Assembly: GCA_025093985.1 (NCBI GenBank)
Contig: JACAAK010000002.1
Coordinates: 186,001-250,000, forward strand
Source of the DNA: Calvatia gigantea
Lineage: Eukaryota > Basidiomycota > Agaricomycetes > Agaricales > Lycoperdaceae
Length of the DNA stretch: 64,000 nt
Direction of reading: 5' to 3'
The translations under genes were made by a program, and so were the position numbers. Shown here one piece after another: positions 12,310 to 25,552 of the stretch. The notes under the pieces were generated by a model, which searched no databases, was not told the DNA's origin, and saw only the letters and a program-made list of their open reading frames with translations. Positions within the stretch are counted from its first letter, which is position 1, and every line of letters begins with the position of its first letter.

Positions 12310-14074
12310 TCACATCATCATCGCGAACCCACCTCCATTTCCTCCACCTCCAACCGAAACCATCGCGCCCATCGAATTCCCAACGAGTCCATTACCCATA
12401 CCCATACCCACACCACCCATCCCATTCATCATCATCCCACCTCCCATACCCATCCCCATCCCCATAAGACTATGACCATGCTCATCTCTCCACCCATTCG
12501 GTGCTCCCGCTGCTGCTGACGACGACGGCGCACCACCAGGACCTCCGGCTAAACGAACCATCAACCTCATATGGCGAACTACCGGCACTACCAGCACCCG
12601 TGCTGACAGGCGACGCAGCACCACCACCACCACCCCCAGGAGAAGCAGCACTCCCCATCCCAAGACTGGCCGTACTCAACGCACGTCCTCTCCCACCCTG
12701 AACATTAATCGGTATCGGGACACTCATCCGTTTTCCAGAACCCGCATTACTACTCTCGTCGCTCACGTACCCTTGCTGCTGGTGATGATGGTGATGATGA
12801 TGTCGAGGCATGTTAGCAGCGAAAAAGGCTTGCGACGATGGATCGGTGAATGGGTTCGCAGAAGCAGGAGACGGGGGTTTAGATCCGTTGTTCGACGAAG
12901 CAGGGTGTCCGTTGACCGGGGAGACGCTGCCGTTGTTACCACCGGATCCTGGTAAACCATGCGAAGACGCGGGAGGGGTGAAGAGAGAACGTTGGGCCTG
13001 CATCATCTGTTGAGACTGAGTGGCACCGTACCACGCAGCTATCTTCTCGGCCTCCATGGATTGCTGTTGTTGCTGTTGCTGTTGCTGTTGCATGAATCCA
13101 GGACCGGATCCACCGAAACCGTGATGAGAGTCATACATGTTAGGCCCTTCGAAATTGGTAGGGCTGGTAACCATGGGAGCACCTCCAGGAGAAGGACGGG
13201 GAAGAATATGAGCGAGATGCAAACCGTTACTAGCAGGACCAGAGGGGATGTTATGTGTGAAAGGGTGACCAGCTTTGATCATAGACGCCATCCGGGGATC
13301 GTCGATTTCCTCCATGTGGGGAAGATGAGCGGTAGCAGAGTGATGGGGATGACCATGGGACATGCCATGACCGCCGTTGCTGGGGGCTACGGTAGGGTAG
13401 TCTTCCTCATAGCCAATGTAATCGTTATCTTCCTCCGGATCTTCATCGCCCGGAACGGCGGCGATAACCTCAAGTTCGCCACTGAGGATCATGGAGAAGG
13501 CATCACTGCGAACGGACTCTTCAACTCGAGGAATTCCAGCACGGTCCCGCCATTCGTTGATTTCACGGCGGAGAGCATCGGCTTCATGTTTGAGCATGCG
13601 GAGCTCGCGGGCCGCAAGCATGCGATGACGACGGGAGGCGTGAATATGAGCGATAGAAGAGTTGACGATGGAAGATTTAGAAGGACGACGGATCTGTGAG
13701 AGATTAGGCAAAAGAGCCGCCAAATCCTTCAACGAAAAAAAAATTAAAAATTAAAAATTGGTTAATATTTGTAATTGGTAAAAGTAAGGAGAACTTACAA
13801 GGAAGCGGCCGTTCAAAGTCTCTCTGCGCTGACGTTCGACTGCATTATGAGTTGCACGGCGCTCTGCTGTGTTAGCGCGACGGCTAGGCTTGCGCTTGAC
13901 CTGTGCAGAAGCTGGGTTATTAGGAGAAGAAGGGTTGGCCTGTTGTTGGTTGGCCTGTTGTTGTTGAGCGGAAGGGTCTTGCTGGGGTCCGGGAGAGACG
14001 GGGGTGTGAGGGATATCAACGTCTGAGGCAGGCGAATTGCCTGAAGCGGGGGAGAGGGGGAGAGTCATGGCCAT
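12310..14074 (-). CDS. bHLH transcription factor with low-complexity tails
   Basis: Nuclear DNA-binding regulator. The start is ATG 14074 (MAMTLPLSPASG). Exon 1 (14074-13799) ends inside the bHLH domain, and a 72-nt intron (13727-13798, GTAAGT...AAG) joins exon 2 in phase 0. The basic region reads THNAVERQRRETLNGRF. Its His, Glu and Arg positions are those of class B bHLH proteins, which bind CACGTG E-boxes. Helix 2 is PSKSSIVNSSIAHI, followed by a coiled-coil-like Leu/Arg stretch (RELRMLKHEADALRREINEW). The acidic DEDPEEDNDYIGYEEDY block, a Gln run, a His run and long Ser/Gly/Pro segments form the rest. The main frame stays open to about 12,570. It then reads SSPYEV and must shift by one base to enter the Met/Gly-rich tail ending at 12310. 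Without the shift it continues to 12482 with an unrelated tail. Confidence 0.85.
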
Positions 14075-14199
14075 TGAAAGAAGTTTGGTAAAAATAGGTG
14101 ACGCGATTTACTCAAGCGGAACACCTAGTTGGGAAGGAGAAGGTGTGTGGGGGGGGAGAGAGAGAGCTAAGGGGCGTTGTAGGTTTGTGAGAGGATGGA

Positions 14200-14254
14200 T
14201 CGCGAGCTAAGCTCAAGCGTATAATGGGAGTGTCGCGAGCTGTGCTCAAGCGTA
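14200..14254. promoter_or_regulatory. Duplicated 22-bp dyad motif upstream of the bHLH gene
   Basis: Two copies of a 22-bp sequence lie at 14200-14221 and 14233-14254, matching at 20 of 22 positions. They start 126 and 159 bp upstream of the bHLH start codon. Each contains an inverted repeat (GAGCT-A-AGCTC in one, GAGC-TGT-GCTC in the other) followed by CAAGCG. CTCAAGCG also occurs alone near 14113. Paired dyads in a promoter suggest a dimeric regulator site. Function is inference. Confidence 0.35.
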
Positions 14255-14653
14255 CTTTGGAGGGCGGATGGGATGGAGCCGGCAAGGGTCGCGAGAACTG
14301 AAGAGGGGAATGGATAAGAAAGGGGGGGTATATAACAAGGAGAAAAAGAAAGAAACTCACTTCAAGCGGTATCCTTGTGACGGCGAGGGCTAAGGCGGGA
14401 TGGAGGGAAGGGGACGAGAGTGAAGAGTCTGTTAGACTCAGATTATCAGACGACCATACAAAAGCGCTCTCAACCCACTCTCAGCCCTCTTACCATCCTA
14501 TCTTAACCCCCCCAAGACCAACCAAACCGTTACAAACACTCCGTCACGTTCCAAGATCCTCACAAGATCCACAAAACAAATAACCCCAATCACAATCAAG
14601 ATCCACCTGTCACTCACCTGTCCTCCCTGTCACTCGGCCAGCGGCCCTGCTTT

Positions 14654-14670
14654 CCCCCCCCCCCCCCCCC
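14654..14670. repeat. Poly-C run (17)
   Basis: Uninterrupted homopolymer in the C/T-rich flank upstream of the bHLH gene. Confidence 0.95.
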
Positions 14671-17430
14671 GAGATCGCAATCTCTGCCGGCTGCCGGATA
14701 TTCACTCTCCCGACTCTCACCCCTCCCCTCCCCGGCCTCCCTTCCCTTCAAAAACCGTCCCTCTCTAATGTCCGCACAGCCTATCTCCCCAGGCTGTGTG
14801 TCGGTACAATGTTGAAGACATCACACCTCGCTCCCCCCCTCCACCGTCAAACATATCCACCGATTTTTCCTTGCTAACCACCAGACCGCTAACGATCGTC
14901 GCCCACTGGTTACAGCCCTCTCTGATGGACAAGCATCAACACAGTTTTGAATGATCATTGATGCACCCCCTCTCCTCATTCTCCGGACTTGGAAAATGAC
15001 AGCCCGGACTCAATGACGCTCTCAGCCCATCTTTTTATTTTTTGCTTTGTTCATCCCCAACCCCCACCGTAATGATTGACAGACAACCAGAAAAAGAATT
15101 TGTTCTATCGGTTTTTCTGCACTTTTCCTCCTATCGCTCTTTTTGCTTACACCTCGTTCCGAATTTATCGCCTCACAGTAACGGTAGGCTAAGAGTACGC
15201 CTTTATCTTACGCTTAAAAATGTATATATTCAGCGCTGAATAAACAAAAAAGTTATCCACTGCTCCTTATTACTCGCTTTGAAGAGCGATAGCGACGGGC
15301 CTCCGTCTTTGTCATTCTCTTCGCTAAAGCCCAGGGACGTGACTCCAGAGTCCAATCCAATTTAAATCCGGATAGGTATGTATCGCAAGAAATCGTGTGT
15401 GTGTGTGTCTGAAAGGCAGAAATGGGGATGGCGATAGCATTGCGTGACAGTTGGAACAAGGGCCACCGAAGTTCTCCCGAAAGGGGGGGGAGGGATCGCA
15501 CTCTTTCAGCCACTGACTTACACCTGGATGTTGAGGACTGTCTAAATGTACTTGATCATCAAGGACTGGAGCCGTGAGCGATTTTCCACCCAAGGCTGAT
15601 ATTCGCGTTTCTGTGTCCCTTGCTCCCTCCAGCAGCCTCCAGCCCCTCTCCCTTCCCTCTCGGGCAACTCTAATCAAAACACAAATGTTTGGTTTACGGC
15701 ATTTCCCCCTCGACTAAAGACATATGGAAGTAAAGTAACGTTATCACGCGACATTTCCTCTTTTAAATTCCTTACCCCACGCAAGAACCCTCCCCCTCAG
15801 AAAGCAAAAAGGCAAAGACGTCACTTTAGGCCTAGTAACCACGCGCTTTGCTAGCAAAATCAATAATTCTTTTCGGTTCAGCAACCTGCCATGTCCTCGA
15901 AGGAATCCGTTCCAGGAAACTCAAAAAGAAGTTAAAACAAAAATGGACACACGCATTAACCAAAGACGCAACTACCGTGTGTCCGCCTCCCCGCGGTTGA
16001 CCGCAGGAAAGTCTTATCCTCCCCTTCCTTTTCCCCTCCCTTCGGTTAGACACACGGACTTCCTTTTACAAGAATACTTCCTGGACAGGTATAGTAACAA
16101 CCACAACAACAAAACCTGATCCATGATGATCACCTCTCCCCCCCAAATAAGGTCTTCACCTCTTGATTTCTTCCTTCGACTCCCACATAAGGATATGTCT
16201 CTCGACTCTCAGTGGGGGAATGGGCCGTGGCATGTGTTCGTGGATATGTGTGTGTACGTATCGCGTGTGCAAACTTGAAGGAGGGGGTGCTTCTTTTCCT
16301 TCCCCCGGAATCCCCGTCGTCACGAGCGACCCCTTGACCTGACTCAGAGAGAAGTGAGATGGGAAGGGTGCCTACACTGAGTAAAACTACATACGCAGCA
16401 TCTCCTCCCCCATCTCGTTCACGAGTCAACCTGGGTATCTGTGGATGTTGACAATATGTCAAACAACAAGCAACTTATTCAATTTAAATCGAAACGAGAT
16501 TGTTTGTGTCGTTTTTTCCGTTATCATATGCGTTTTACGCAGTTACTTGCCGTTGTTGTCTCTTATCTCTTTATTTATTTTTTTAAACTGAGATAGTTGG
16601 CTGACTGACTGACTGTGAGATGACATGCACATGCATAGTGAGTCACTAGACTTAGAACAAAATAACACAAGTTAAAAGAACCCTCTGACATCCTCAATAT
16701 AAATCCCATCCAAGTCGTACGCATGGGCGGGTGGGGCTGCGCAGATGGCAACCCCTCGAAAAAAATCACATTCCTCCCTCGAACCTTCGACGAAATTATA
16801 CTCTTACCTTAGATCAGACTGTTTCGGCCAACTTTGGAGATCCCCTCACATATGGACATGGCAAGGTCACGGTTTCAATCCGGGCGCTGAGAACCAGTGT
16901 TGAAGATCCTAGGACCTCCGAAACCTTCTTCTATCACGTAGGCTAAGTTCAAACCAACTGAGATGATACGGGAGGTTGCAAAGAAGCCACGCGAGCGCGG
17001 GGTGATCGGGTGGTAACGATGTTTTCGGATTCGGGGTTCGGGTTGTGAGGGACAGAGTTGACTCGACTCGAGTGCTGTGCTCCTTGTCAGTGGGAATTGA
17101 GGTCATGGCGTTTACAAAAAATGAGGGCCGATGACTTAATGTGATACGCGTCAGAAAATTGGTATATTATCAATCCTTACGCTAACGAAATGGTCGAAAT
17201 TGAGTACCACGCGAGTAAGGGACCGAGTCGCTTAGTATGATATCTCAATAGTGGAGCGATCCTAGCCCAGTCTTCCGCTTCGGCTGCTGAGTATTCAAGT
17301 ACTAGCAAGCGATACGTATTTAACTTAGAGGCTCAAACTTCTCGCCTTCGTCGAATTGAAGATTTTGTAAAAACACTGTCGGTTAAAAGGGACGTTCTTG
17401 ACTACGAACGTTATGAACCGAGAATTTTCG

Positions 17431-17457
17431 TTTTTTTTTTTTTTTTTTTTTTTTTTT
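17431..17457. repeat. Poly-T run (27)
   Basis: Uninterrupted homopolymer in the gene-poor tract. It could be the tail of a decayed retroelement on the minus strand, but no element body or target duplication is visible. Confidence 0.9.
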
Positions 17458-20400
17458 CGTTTTTCTTGCCGGCGGCTGTGTCCGTCATTATCCTCGACAA
17501 AGAGCTATCACCTCAAACTCTCACTTGACCCACCTTCATCAGTGTATATAATGCACTCGTTAAACCCGAGGGCCAAGAAAATATCCACGTTCGTATTCCG
17601 GTCCTATCTCACCTCTCTACACACCCGGGCGCCGTCCAAAAATCACTTGAAACACTTGACCCCCGGTTTCTTGATACCTGAGGCGACGTTGCGATTGTGG
17701 TCCCATTGAAGATTTTCACAACAACGGTGTACTCCTCACCCCTCCCCTCGGCAACAACCATTCAATGCGCCACTTTCCCGGATCTCAGCACATCCCCCGC
17801 TTTAGCGCAGGCTACTCCCTGTATGATGCACGCCCTTGATCATGGACTTTGAAAAGCTTTGTGACGACAACACGACTCCCCAAGTATAAAATTACCCTGA
17901 ACATTTGAAGTTTGTATTGCTTAGTTACCGGACTGGCTCTCATCTCTCCAATTAGCGAGGCTCGAGTCGGACACCGGAGGCTTTTTATGTAGTTCCCCTC
18001 CTTGAATCCCGAACGGAGGTCTAACCCTGTTCAGGGTATTTTGAATTGTGACTCCGCCAGACGTATCTAAATTATCCCCGCATTTATATTAGCTTGGCTA
18101 CAAAGAATTCTCTGTTTTTCGTCTCCATCGTCACGCACCCCACCAATTTTGCGCAGTTTTACAAATTCGAAGGAGGTGGCGTCGGGATTACGGAGGTGGG
18201 ACGGGGAGCCAGTAGCACCTTGACTTATGGGAATCCGATACTGTGGGTACTATCCCAACGCCTACAAAATCTGGCACTGCCCTCCCAGAAATCGGGTTTA
18301 ATTGTTGCATACTTAGCAACTAAGTATGAGTATCTTTGAACTGCCCGCGATGGCGGGCTAAAATTGGGAGCCCACTTGTCGGTGCAGTTTTGTCCCCGAC
18401 TAGACGGCAATTTCCAGTGATCCAATCAACCCAATTCCGAGGTGTCTTTGTTTTCTATTATTACTTGGTGTATTTTTGCGACGGAGGCGGTCCTTAATGG
18501 ACCTGTGATTTTGTTGCAAGCTGTATCAGAATCCCGAGGTAGAGGGTCTCAATCATCGCCATCGTTCTAGACCAGCTTGCAGGTATTCTAGAAGGACGTT
18601 CATGTATGCTTGTAAATAACGAAAGGCTTTACTATTCTCCACTCGTTACGGAGACTGTTCGAGAATTGTAATGCGCAGTCGAATGTACCAATGCTGTGAC
18701 TGGTGCTGTGGTTCTAGCCAACATTGAGGCTTGCAGTTCTTGACGAACCTGATTTTGTCCGTTCTCGACTAAGGCTGGTTAGGCTCTAGCGGTGGCGTCT
18801 GAATGAGGGGGGTGTTCTCTACCTTTTACTCGAAACGCCCATTACCGTGCGTGACCTCCGAATATAACGTTATTCCAACATTAGTTACGGCAATTATTGC
18901 CGTGGTGTATGGGCTTTTTTTCTCTTTTCGGTCCCCTGGTTCGTGCTAGCCGGTAAATATCGAGGAATGAAACTGGACGTGACTACATACTTCGGAGAAT
19001 AAAGTTGAAGGGCCCCTGTGTTTCGACACGGACCTGAATCTCATGATCCGCAGCTTTGATAGTTTGCCTCAACTCAGGCTAGCCGCCCTTCCTTACCCCG
19101 ACGACCCGGAAGTCGTTAGTTTGGTGAGGGCGCGGGCAAAACCACGCCCATCCCAAACTCACTTCTAGCCCATCACATTACCGCCGGCCTTGTTGGGTTC
19201 GTTGATGTGAATTACCCCACCCATGAACGCTCTAGCGCGATTCTCCTGGCGTCTATACTCTTCGACAAGGGAGCGTCCTAATCATCGCTGATCACCGTCA
19301 CTCCAGTCTCCAAGCGCCGCTACGTTCTTACTGCGGGCCTATTGACAACAGATTTAACTCGATCTCTGTTACGGTATCTTTCACGGTATTAATTGATGCC
19401 TTACATAGACAAGATGCATCAGTGACTTGTCAAATATCGTTAGTGCAGGCGCGACACGTGTGAGTGTAGAATGATGCAGTGATGGTGAATCCTGGTCTTG
19501 ACTTACGAACTGAGAAGGAAGCTCTGCTGCGGCGCTGATCATAGACGCCATTAAAGAGGCCTTGGTTTATGGGCGTAGATGTGCCACAGCTTTCTTTGCC
19601 GTATCCTGTTACGACTCCAAGGTACACAGACGCTTCGTGGTGTTGAAATGAACTCTGATATTGAAACCCCGCGGCATGTAGCGGATAGCTACCAAGTATA
19701 TGAGCGTTTTGATAAATATATATCGCGGATATAGGTGAGCAGAAGCTCATAGGGCCTTGGCACCCGTCGGATATTAGGCCTATCACCTAAATAGGTGCCA
19801 CAAACCCAATCTTTGGGAAGAGGAAAACGACATGAAGATCACTTAACAACCAAGCCTTGCGCGGCTGCTTAATAAGACTGGTTTTTCTGGACGTTGCGAC
19901 GTTAGCATGGTTTCACACTTTTGCCTTTTCGTCTCAACAACGCCACTGCGAAAGCATGTGAAATAACACACTTGGCTGGAGTCTCGAAACACGAACAACA
20001 GGCCTCAGCTCCCGATTAGTCTCGGTGTCCGTGGCCGTCGAGTGAAAACCTATCAACGCCATCACTTGCATCGCCCCTCCAGTTCTAGCTTAGGCACTGA
20101 GTCCCGAAACTCGAAATTGTTGAATAACCACGGCTGCGGAGTAAAGTCACCTCTGGATGTAGCAGCTCCATTGCTGTTAGAACATCTGTCCGGGATATCC
20201 GTTTTGAACTTGATTGAAATTTGACAGTAGTGACTGATGAACGTCCTTCAAACTATTAGCTGAAGTTAGAATCCTCCTACCTCGTCACGTTCAACCCGTC
20301 TTTTGGTTTGTGAACGTTTGTCGATTAATTCACAGTCACTGTTGACTTTTCGCGGTCCCACTTTATCAACTCCAGAATTAACGGGATACCCAAATATAGG

Positions 20401-23127
20401 ACACGTGGGAATGAATGATGGACCTGTCACCGTCAAATCTGCCGGTGGCATGAACAACAAAGAGACAACGAATGATGTCCCTACTGGACTTCTCTGATGA
20501 TCATCATTCGGCTAGCTTCAGCTGACTTGTTCCATCTTTGGGACGGTGGAAATAATCACAGTCCTTATCTTTATCCTACTTAACTCTCTGGAATACCATA
20601 GAGACCACACTAATCAAGCGTCCGGAGTTGCGCCCTCCGGACGAGTTCGCTGATTCTGTGGAGCGATCCGACCTCCGTTGCGCTTCTCGCCTCTGACAAT
20701 TGTCAAGCAGGCTCCCAATGATACTCACCAGCCGTTTTCAGCCAGGGTTACCGTGGCTTCTCATTCCTGACGTGCAGTTCTTTGTCTGCAACATATTCAA
20801 TGTTACTTCGCATCTCTGCTCTCACCTGCAAAAGAGGGAAATCACGATAGCCCTTAAAGAAGACTGAAATCCGAGGAATATATTTATTCCCCCCTCCTCA
20901 TCTATTCTAGTTGAGTGGGAGTTTGAAAAAAAGACATAACCGAACCGTAATCACCTCGGCGGTAGCGGCAGATGTGTCATTAGTTTCGCCCACCGTGCCT
21001 TGAGCCTACCTGGTACAAGCCGATGTATGAGAATTGTTTGCTCATCTGCGCGGCTCCCGCTCAGAAGGCCCAATCATGTGCCTGGGTTGTATGTCGTAAG
21101 ACAACGCTTCCTTTATTTTGTGAGGAACGAACAGTCGCAATGGTGTAGCGGTCGCTTGGGGTAACTCCAGGATGATTCACACAAGCAAGCGGAGTCCCTG
21201 AACGTATGCGATCGGCATCGAGGTGGTGATCACTCGATGATCCCAGTGGCTCGCGGTTATAAGCTAGGTAATGGTGTCCTCAAATTCCGGACCAACGCAG
21301 GAAAACTTGGCATGGCTGCCTGGCAAACCGTGAAGTTCCGGGGCCGACCCAAAGTTTGTTCACCTACCAAATTGGCCGAGCTCCACTGGCTTTCCCAGAC
21401 AATCGGCTATGGGGTACACGTTTTGACGAGCGGATGAAGCGAACTTGGTCCCAATACGACCTTCACAAATTATTGCCTGCTGGGATACGTGGCTAGAGTG
21501 ACCGTTGCGCTGAAATTAGTAAGTGGAGCAGAGTAGTCCGATGCCACCTTCTGGTCCCTGAGTAGCGTCACCGAACTGGACCCTGCCCGTTTATATCAAG
21601 TGGGATGGACAAGGGAAGTAGGCACTGAAGTTGGCTTTCGGGATTTTGTGGCGTGTATCCGAGACGAAGCGGATATATCAGGGCAGATAGTTGTCCGGAC
21701 TCTCGATGGGTTTTTGCTAGATTTGCGGGACTTGGCCGCCGATCGTGGAGTCAAGACGCCACCCTCATACTCAGGTCGGATGTCAGTGCTGAGTGGCGAT
21801 AACACAAGGCAGGTCCCAGTTCGCTTCAAATTTGCAAACATCGCTTGGCAAAGGAGAATCCGAGTTGTGTCTCCACTTCGTGAACGACAGGGGCAAATCA
21901 ACGCACCCATTCTTGTAGTTGTCAACCCATTGTTCAAAAACTGCGAAAAAGTGTACTTTGGGGTTTCTACCTTTCCGCGTCCGCAGTTGACTGCATCCTC
22001 ACTTTCATCTGACGGATAGAAAGGCCTGCACCCAGCGTTTGTCACCAAATTTCCGGGTCCGCCGGAAATTGACTTAATTGTGTGAGTGGGGTTGAACGTT
22101 GAAGCAGGTTGGTGAAAATTTTGTTATGACTACAGGACTGCACGCTTTTCAGTGCTGGTCCTGATTTGCGTTGGCATATCCTCTCATAACCCTCCACTTT
22201 TCTATTGATCGTAGATTAACTTCGGGAGCACGTGTTGTTATTTTTCCAAAAAGAAATTGAACAAACTGCGTCAGGGTTGTTTAGCGGGTCCTGGAATATC
22301 GACTCCAAGTCCTCTGAGGAGTTAGGAGTTGCCTCGCCCCGTGGCTCTGGGTTCATTGGTAAAGCACAATCAACACCACGATGAGTCCGGGGTCCCGCTC
22401 GACTGCTGGTTAAACTGGCCACATATAGAATATAAAAATAAGTGTATACCAGTCTATACCCCAATTCCCCTCTCACAGGCAACATGAGACACTTATGGAA
22501 GAAATACAAAGTGGGAGACCACGGACCTTCTCAGGTGTAGTTTGGGAGGTACAATGCTTCTTTAAATGGGGCTGGAATTTGTTAGTTAAGGAAGGGTGCC
22601 AGGCTATCGTATTCGGTATTAGCAGCTCCGATTGGAACTTGGGTGCATGATGCATGATGCAGGTCTGGACAACATTTCCGAATCTAGTGATAGGTTGATG
22701 GTCGTTTGATCAACTCTTCATCTGGGATTATCACATGTATCACCTATAAGTTAAGTTAGGAATAGCTTCGTGGGGAGACGTACACATGTTCAGTAATGTG
22801 TTCCGTGCCACTCTGACGGTCAGCGACTCTATCGCTGTTCTGAGAAGTACAATGGCCCCAAGCTGTGACCAAAGAAGCTGATCAATCAGGGCCGTGGGTA
22901 ACCGCACGTGTTGTACGTCATCAATTCATCGTCTGGCCATGTGAGCTCTTATTGACTTCGCCCTTTCTTCTTTTTGTTAGCCGCTTGCAATTCTTTAAAT
23001 GCCGTGTGTTCCATGTGCTAGGAATTTTTTGCTCCAAATGCCTGGTCAGGTTGACTCGTTGGCTTTCTCTCTGCCCCAGCTTATTTTCGCGAATACCTAA
23101 GCTCTCGAACTACCCGGAGAAGCGTGT

Positions 23128-25552
23128 ATGGCTGCCTCGGAAACAACAAGCCGTCTTTCGAGCTTACAGACAGAAAGTCGCAATGTTGTATCATCGGATA
23201 TCGATGTCGTGAGTACGATTGAGATGTGCGGTAAGTTTTTTGTGGCCTACAGAGTCGAGCGATCAACTGACTAACCCTCTAGAGATCATGAATAGCGAAG
23301 ATGCCAAGGTTGCTGAGGCTGTTCGATGTTGCCTCGAGGACATTGCCACGGTAATTGATTTGATCGCGGACAGGGTAAGGAAAAATGGACGCGTAATCTA
23401 TATCGGCGCTGGAACGAGTGGAAGGTGCCTGGTTGCTGTTGGGTCACTTTTTCGTGGATACTTAAGCTGAACTCTTTCCTAGACTTGGTGTCCTCGATGC
23501 TTCGGAAATGTGAGAGAGCAATGCAACATCTCGCTTCATGACTTATTTTCTGGAGGCCGTCAGACCTCCGACCTTTTCCGCACCTTATTCTCAGTTCGTT
23601 GGGTGAGTTTTCACGACATCCGTTGAGTCTGCTACCAACCATGTACGTACTAGAATAATGGCTGGCGGGGATACAGCCATACGAAGGGCTGTTGAAGGCG
23701 CTGAAGACTCAACTAGCCTCGCTGCTGAAGACCTGCAAACCCTTGATCCACCTTTATCTCAGCTTGACACCCTGATTGGCATTGCAACTTCGGGACGCAC
23801 TCCTTATGTTCTAGGAGGTTTATCATACGCTCAGGGGTTAGGAATCCTTACGGTCGGTATATGTTGCGTAAGGCCAAGCAGCATGCGGGGCAAATGCAAT
23901 TATGTCATCGAGTGCATCGTGGGGCCGGAGATCGTTACCGGAAGTACTAGGTTGAAAGCAGGGACTGCCACGAAGCTTGTAGGTATTATCGACGCGCCTA
24001 AATCAACCCACACCCACCCTTTTATAGATTTTGAACATGATATCCACGTGTGTCATGATCCGAATTGGTAAGACCTACGGAAATCTGGTGAGTACAGTGT
24101 GTGCATTTCTCGATGCTTAGAGTCAATGAAAATTCCGAAGATGGTTGACGTCAAACCCTCCAACGTTAAACTACAAGACCGCGCCAGGAGAATCTTTAGG
24201 GCCGTCCTGCCAACCACCAGTCTCTCTGATCCGCAGATCGACGACCTCCTTAAGGCTTGCCAAGATAACGTTAAACTTGCCCTGGTCGCCGAGCACCATA
24301 AATGCACGATACCAGGTGCAATGAAAATACTTGACAACGCCGGAGGTGTTTTAAAGCGCGCTCTAGTTTCGGGTAACTCTGTTGAAAGTTTGCCTGCCCG
24401 CGTGTTGATCCCGAAGGAACGCCTCGTTCTGTGCATCGACGCTGGAGGGACGAAATGTAAGGCGGCAATCGCAAACTGGAGTGGTATTCTCTGCCAGGGA
24501 GAAGCTGGACCATGCAACTTGTGAGTGCCCCTGTCTCTGGTATGGGCCATTGCAGTAACTCAGGTCCTTTAAGTGTTACTCTTGGTCACGATGTTGCCCT
24601 TTCCGTACTGAGCCGGGCGGTCACCTCTGCCCTCACCCAGCTCCCTCCGCAATTTAGTGTAGCCCCTGATCTTCCACCGAAGGACCCCGTTTTTGTTGGT
24701 GCTTGGATAGGTGGCGCGGGCCTTGATCGCACTGCCGACCTTGCATCGATCCGACTTCGGATTGTTCGCCCTTCTCAATCTCCCCGACCCAGAAACCCTG
24801 ATGGTCACTAATGACGCCGCTCTCCTCTCCTCAGCAATTGTCACGCCTCGAAATGCGGCCCCAGGGTGCGGCCCGGGTTTCGGGTGGTATTGTGTTGGTA
24901 ACAGGAACTGGCGCGATTGCATACAGTTATGCACTCCCTGCCGACAGCCACGATCAAACTTCATTGCCGAAACCTATCAACAGAACCAGCGGCTGGGGCT
25001 ACCTTTTGGGCGATGAAGGGTCCGCCTTCGCAATAGGGAGAGACTGCTATCCGAGCAGCGTTGGATCAACGCGATCGCGGATTGTCTCCCACACCTCTTC
25101 ACCTCGCAATAACAAGATATTTCGGCTGTCAAACTGTTGGTGAACTCATATCAGCCGTCTACCTCAACGTCCCCCCTGTCCTGAAGGAGGATCAAGACCC
25201 TTCATCTGTTGACTCCGATCCCAAACTCCGGGTCGCTGGAGTTTGCCGCACCGTTTTCAATTATGCTTTCACTTCTCCTGGAAATGAACCAGATCTGGAA
25301 GCACTAGAAATTGTTAGGAAAGCTGCTTCATACGCGGTGGATACTGTTATTCGCCTCCTGGCAAGAGACTCAGAAATGCAGTCCGCCACGTCAGTGCTAG
25401 TTTTCGGTGGAGCCCTGGCACAGGTTAAAGAGTATCGCGGGATGATTGTTGACGCTCTGCGGGCTCAAGGACATCATTTTGCACGGTCGGAATATGTCTC
25501 AAATGCGGCTGAAGCCGGAATCCAGGTTCTTCTACGTGATTTCCTAGCATAG
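23128..25552 (+). CDS. MurNAc-6-P etherase (MurQ/SIS) fused to GlcNAc-kinase-like domain
   Basis: Predicted bifunctional amino-sugar enzyme. The N-terminal half is a MurQ-type SIS domain: [77 protein letters not shown]. MurQ cleaves the lactyl ether of MurNAc-6-P to give GlcNAc-6-P. The C-terminal half is a BadF/BadG-type sugar kinase: [47 protein letters not shown] and a final VFGGALAQ. The start is ATG 23128. Introns are 23231-23282, 23425-23482, 23510-23563, 23603-23653, 23979-24027, 24088-24140 and 24521-24573 (49-58 nt), so the gene is fully adapted to a fungal host. The kinase exon needs three single-base skips, near 24761, 24880 and 25045, to keep the family consensus in frame. Confidence 0.85.

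Larger units (their letters stand above)
14255..23127. other. Gene-poor tract of about 8.9 kb
   Basis: The first 2 kb is C/T-rich and probably includes the bHLH promoter and 5' leader. From about 16.5 to 23.1 kb I find no family motif on either strand. The longest pair of opposing frames is at about 21.6-22.05 kb (139 residues on +, 150 on -). The plus frame has a protein-like composition but no recognisable domain. No transposase, reverse transcriptase or tRNA fold was found by eye. The end of the tract is the promoter of the MurQ/kinase gene. Confidence 0.35.

Noticed and set aside
12959..13699. 246-residue plus-strand reading frame
   Set aside because: It is the antisense of the bHLH coding exon, whose codon structure and domain match are on the minus strand.
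17431..17457. Poly-T run as the tail of a retroposon
   Set aside because: No element body, target duplication or reverse-transcriptase remnant is visible next to it.
21130..21230. tRNA-like GGTGTAGCGGT sequence
   Set aside because: No T-arm consensus, acceptor stem or anticodon arm could be assembled around it.
21596..22048. Opposing 139- and 150-residue frames in the gene-poor tract
   Set aside because: No domain, no splice context and no related copy in the window. The plus frame looks protein-like, but that alone is not enough.
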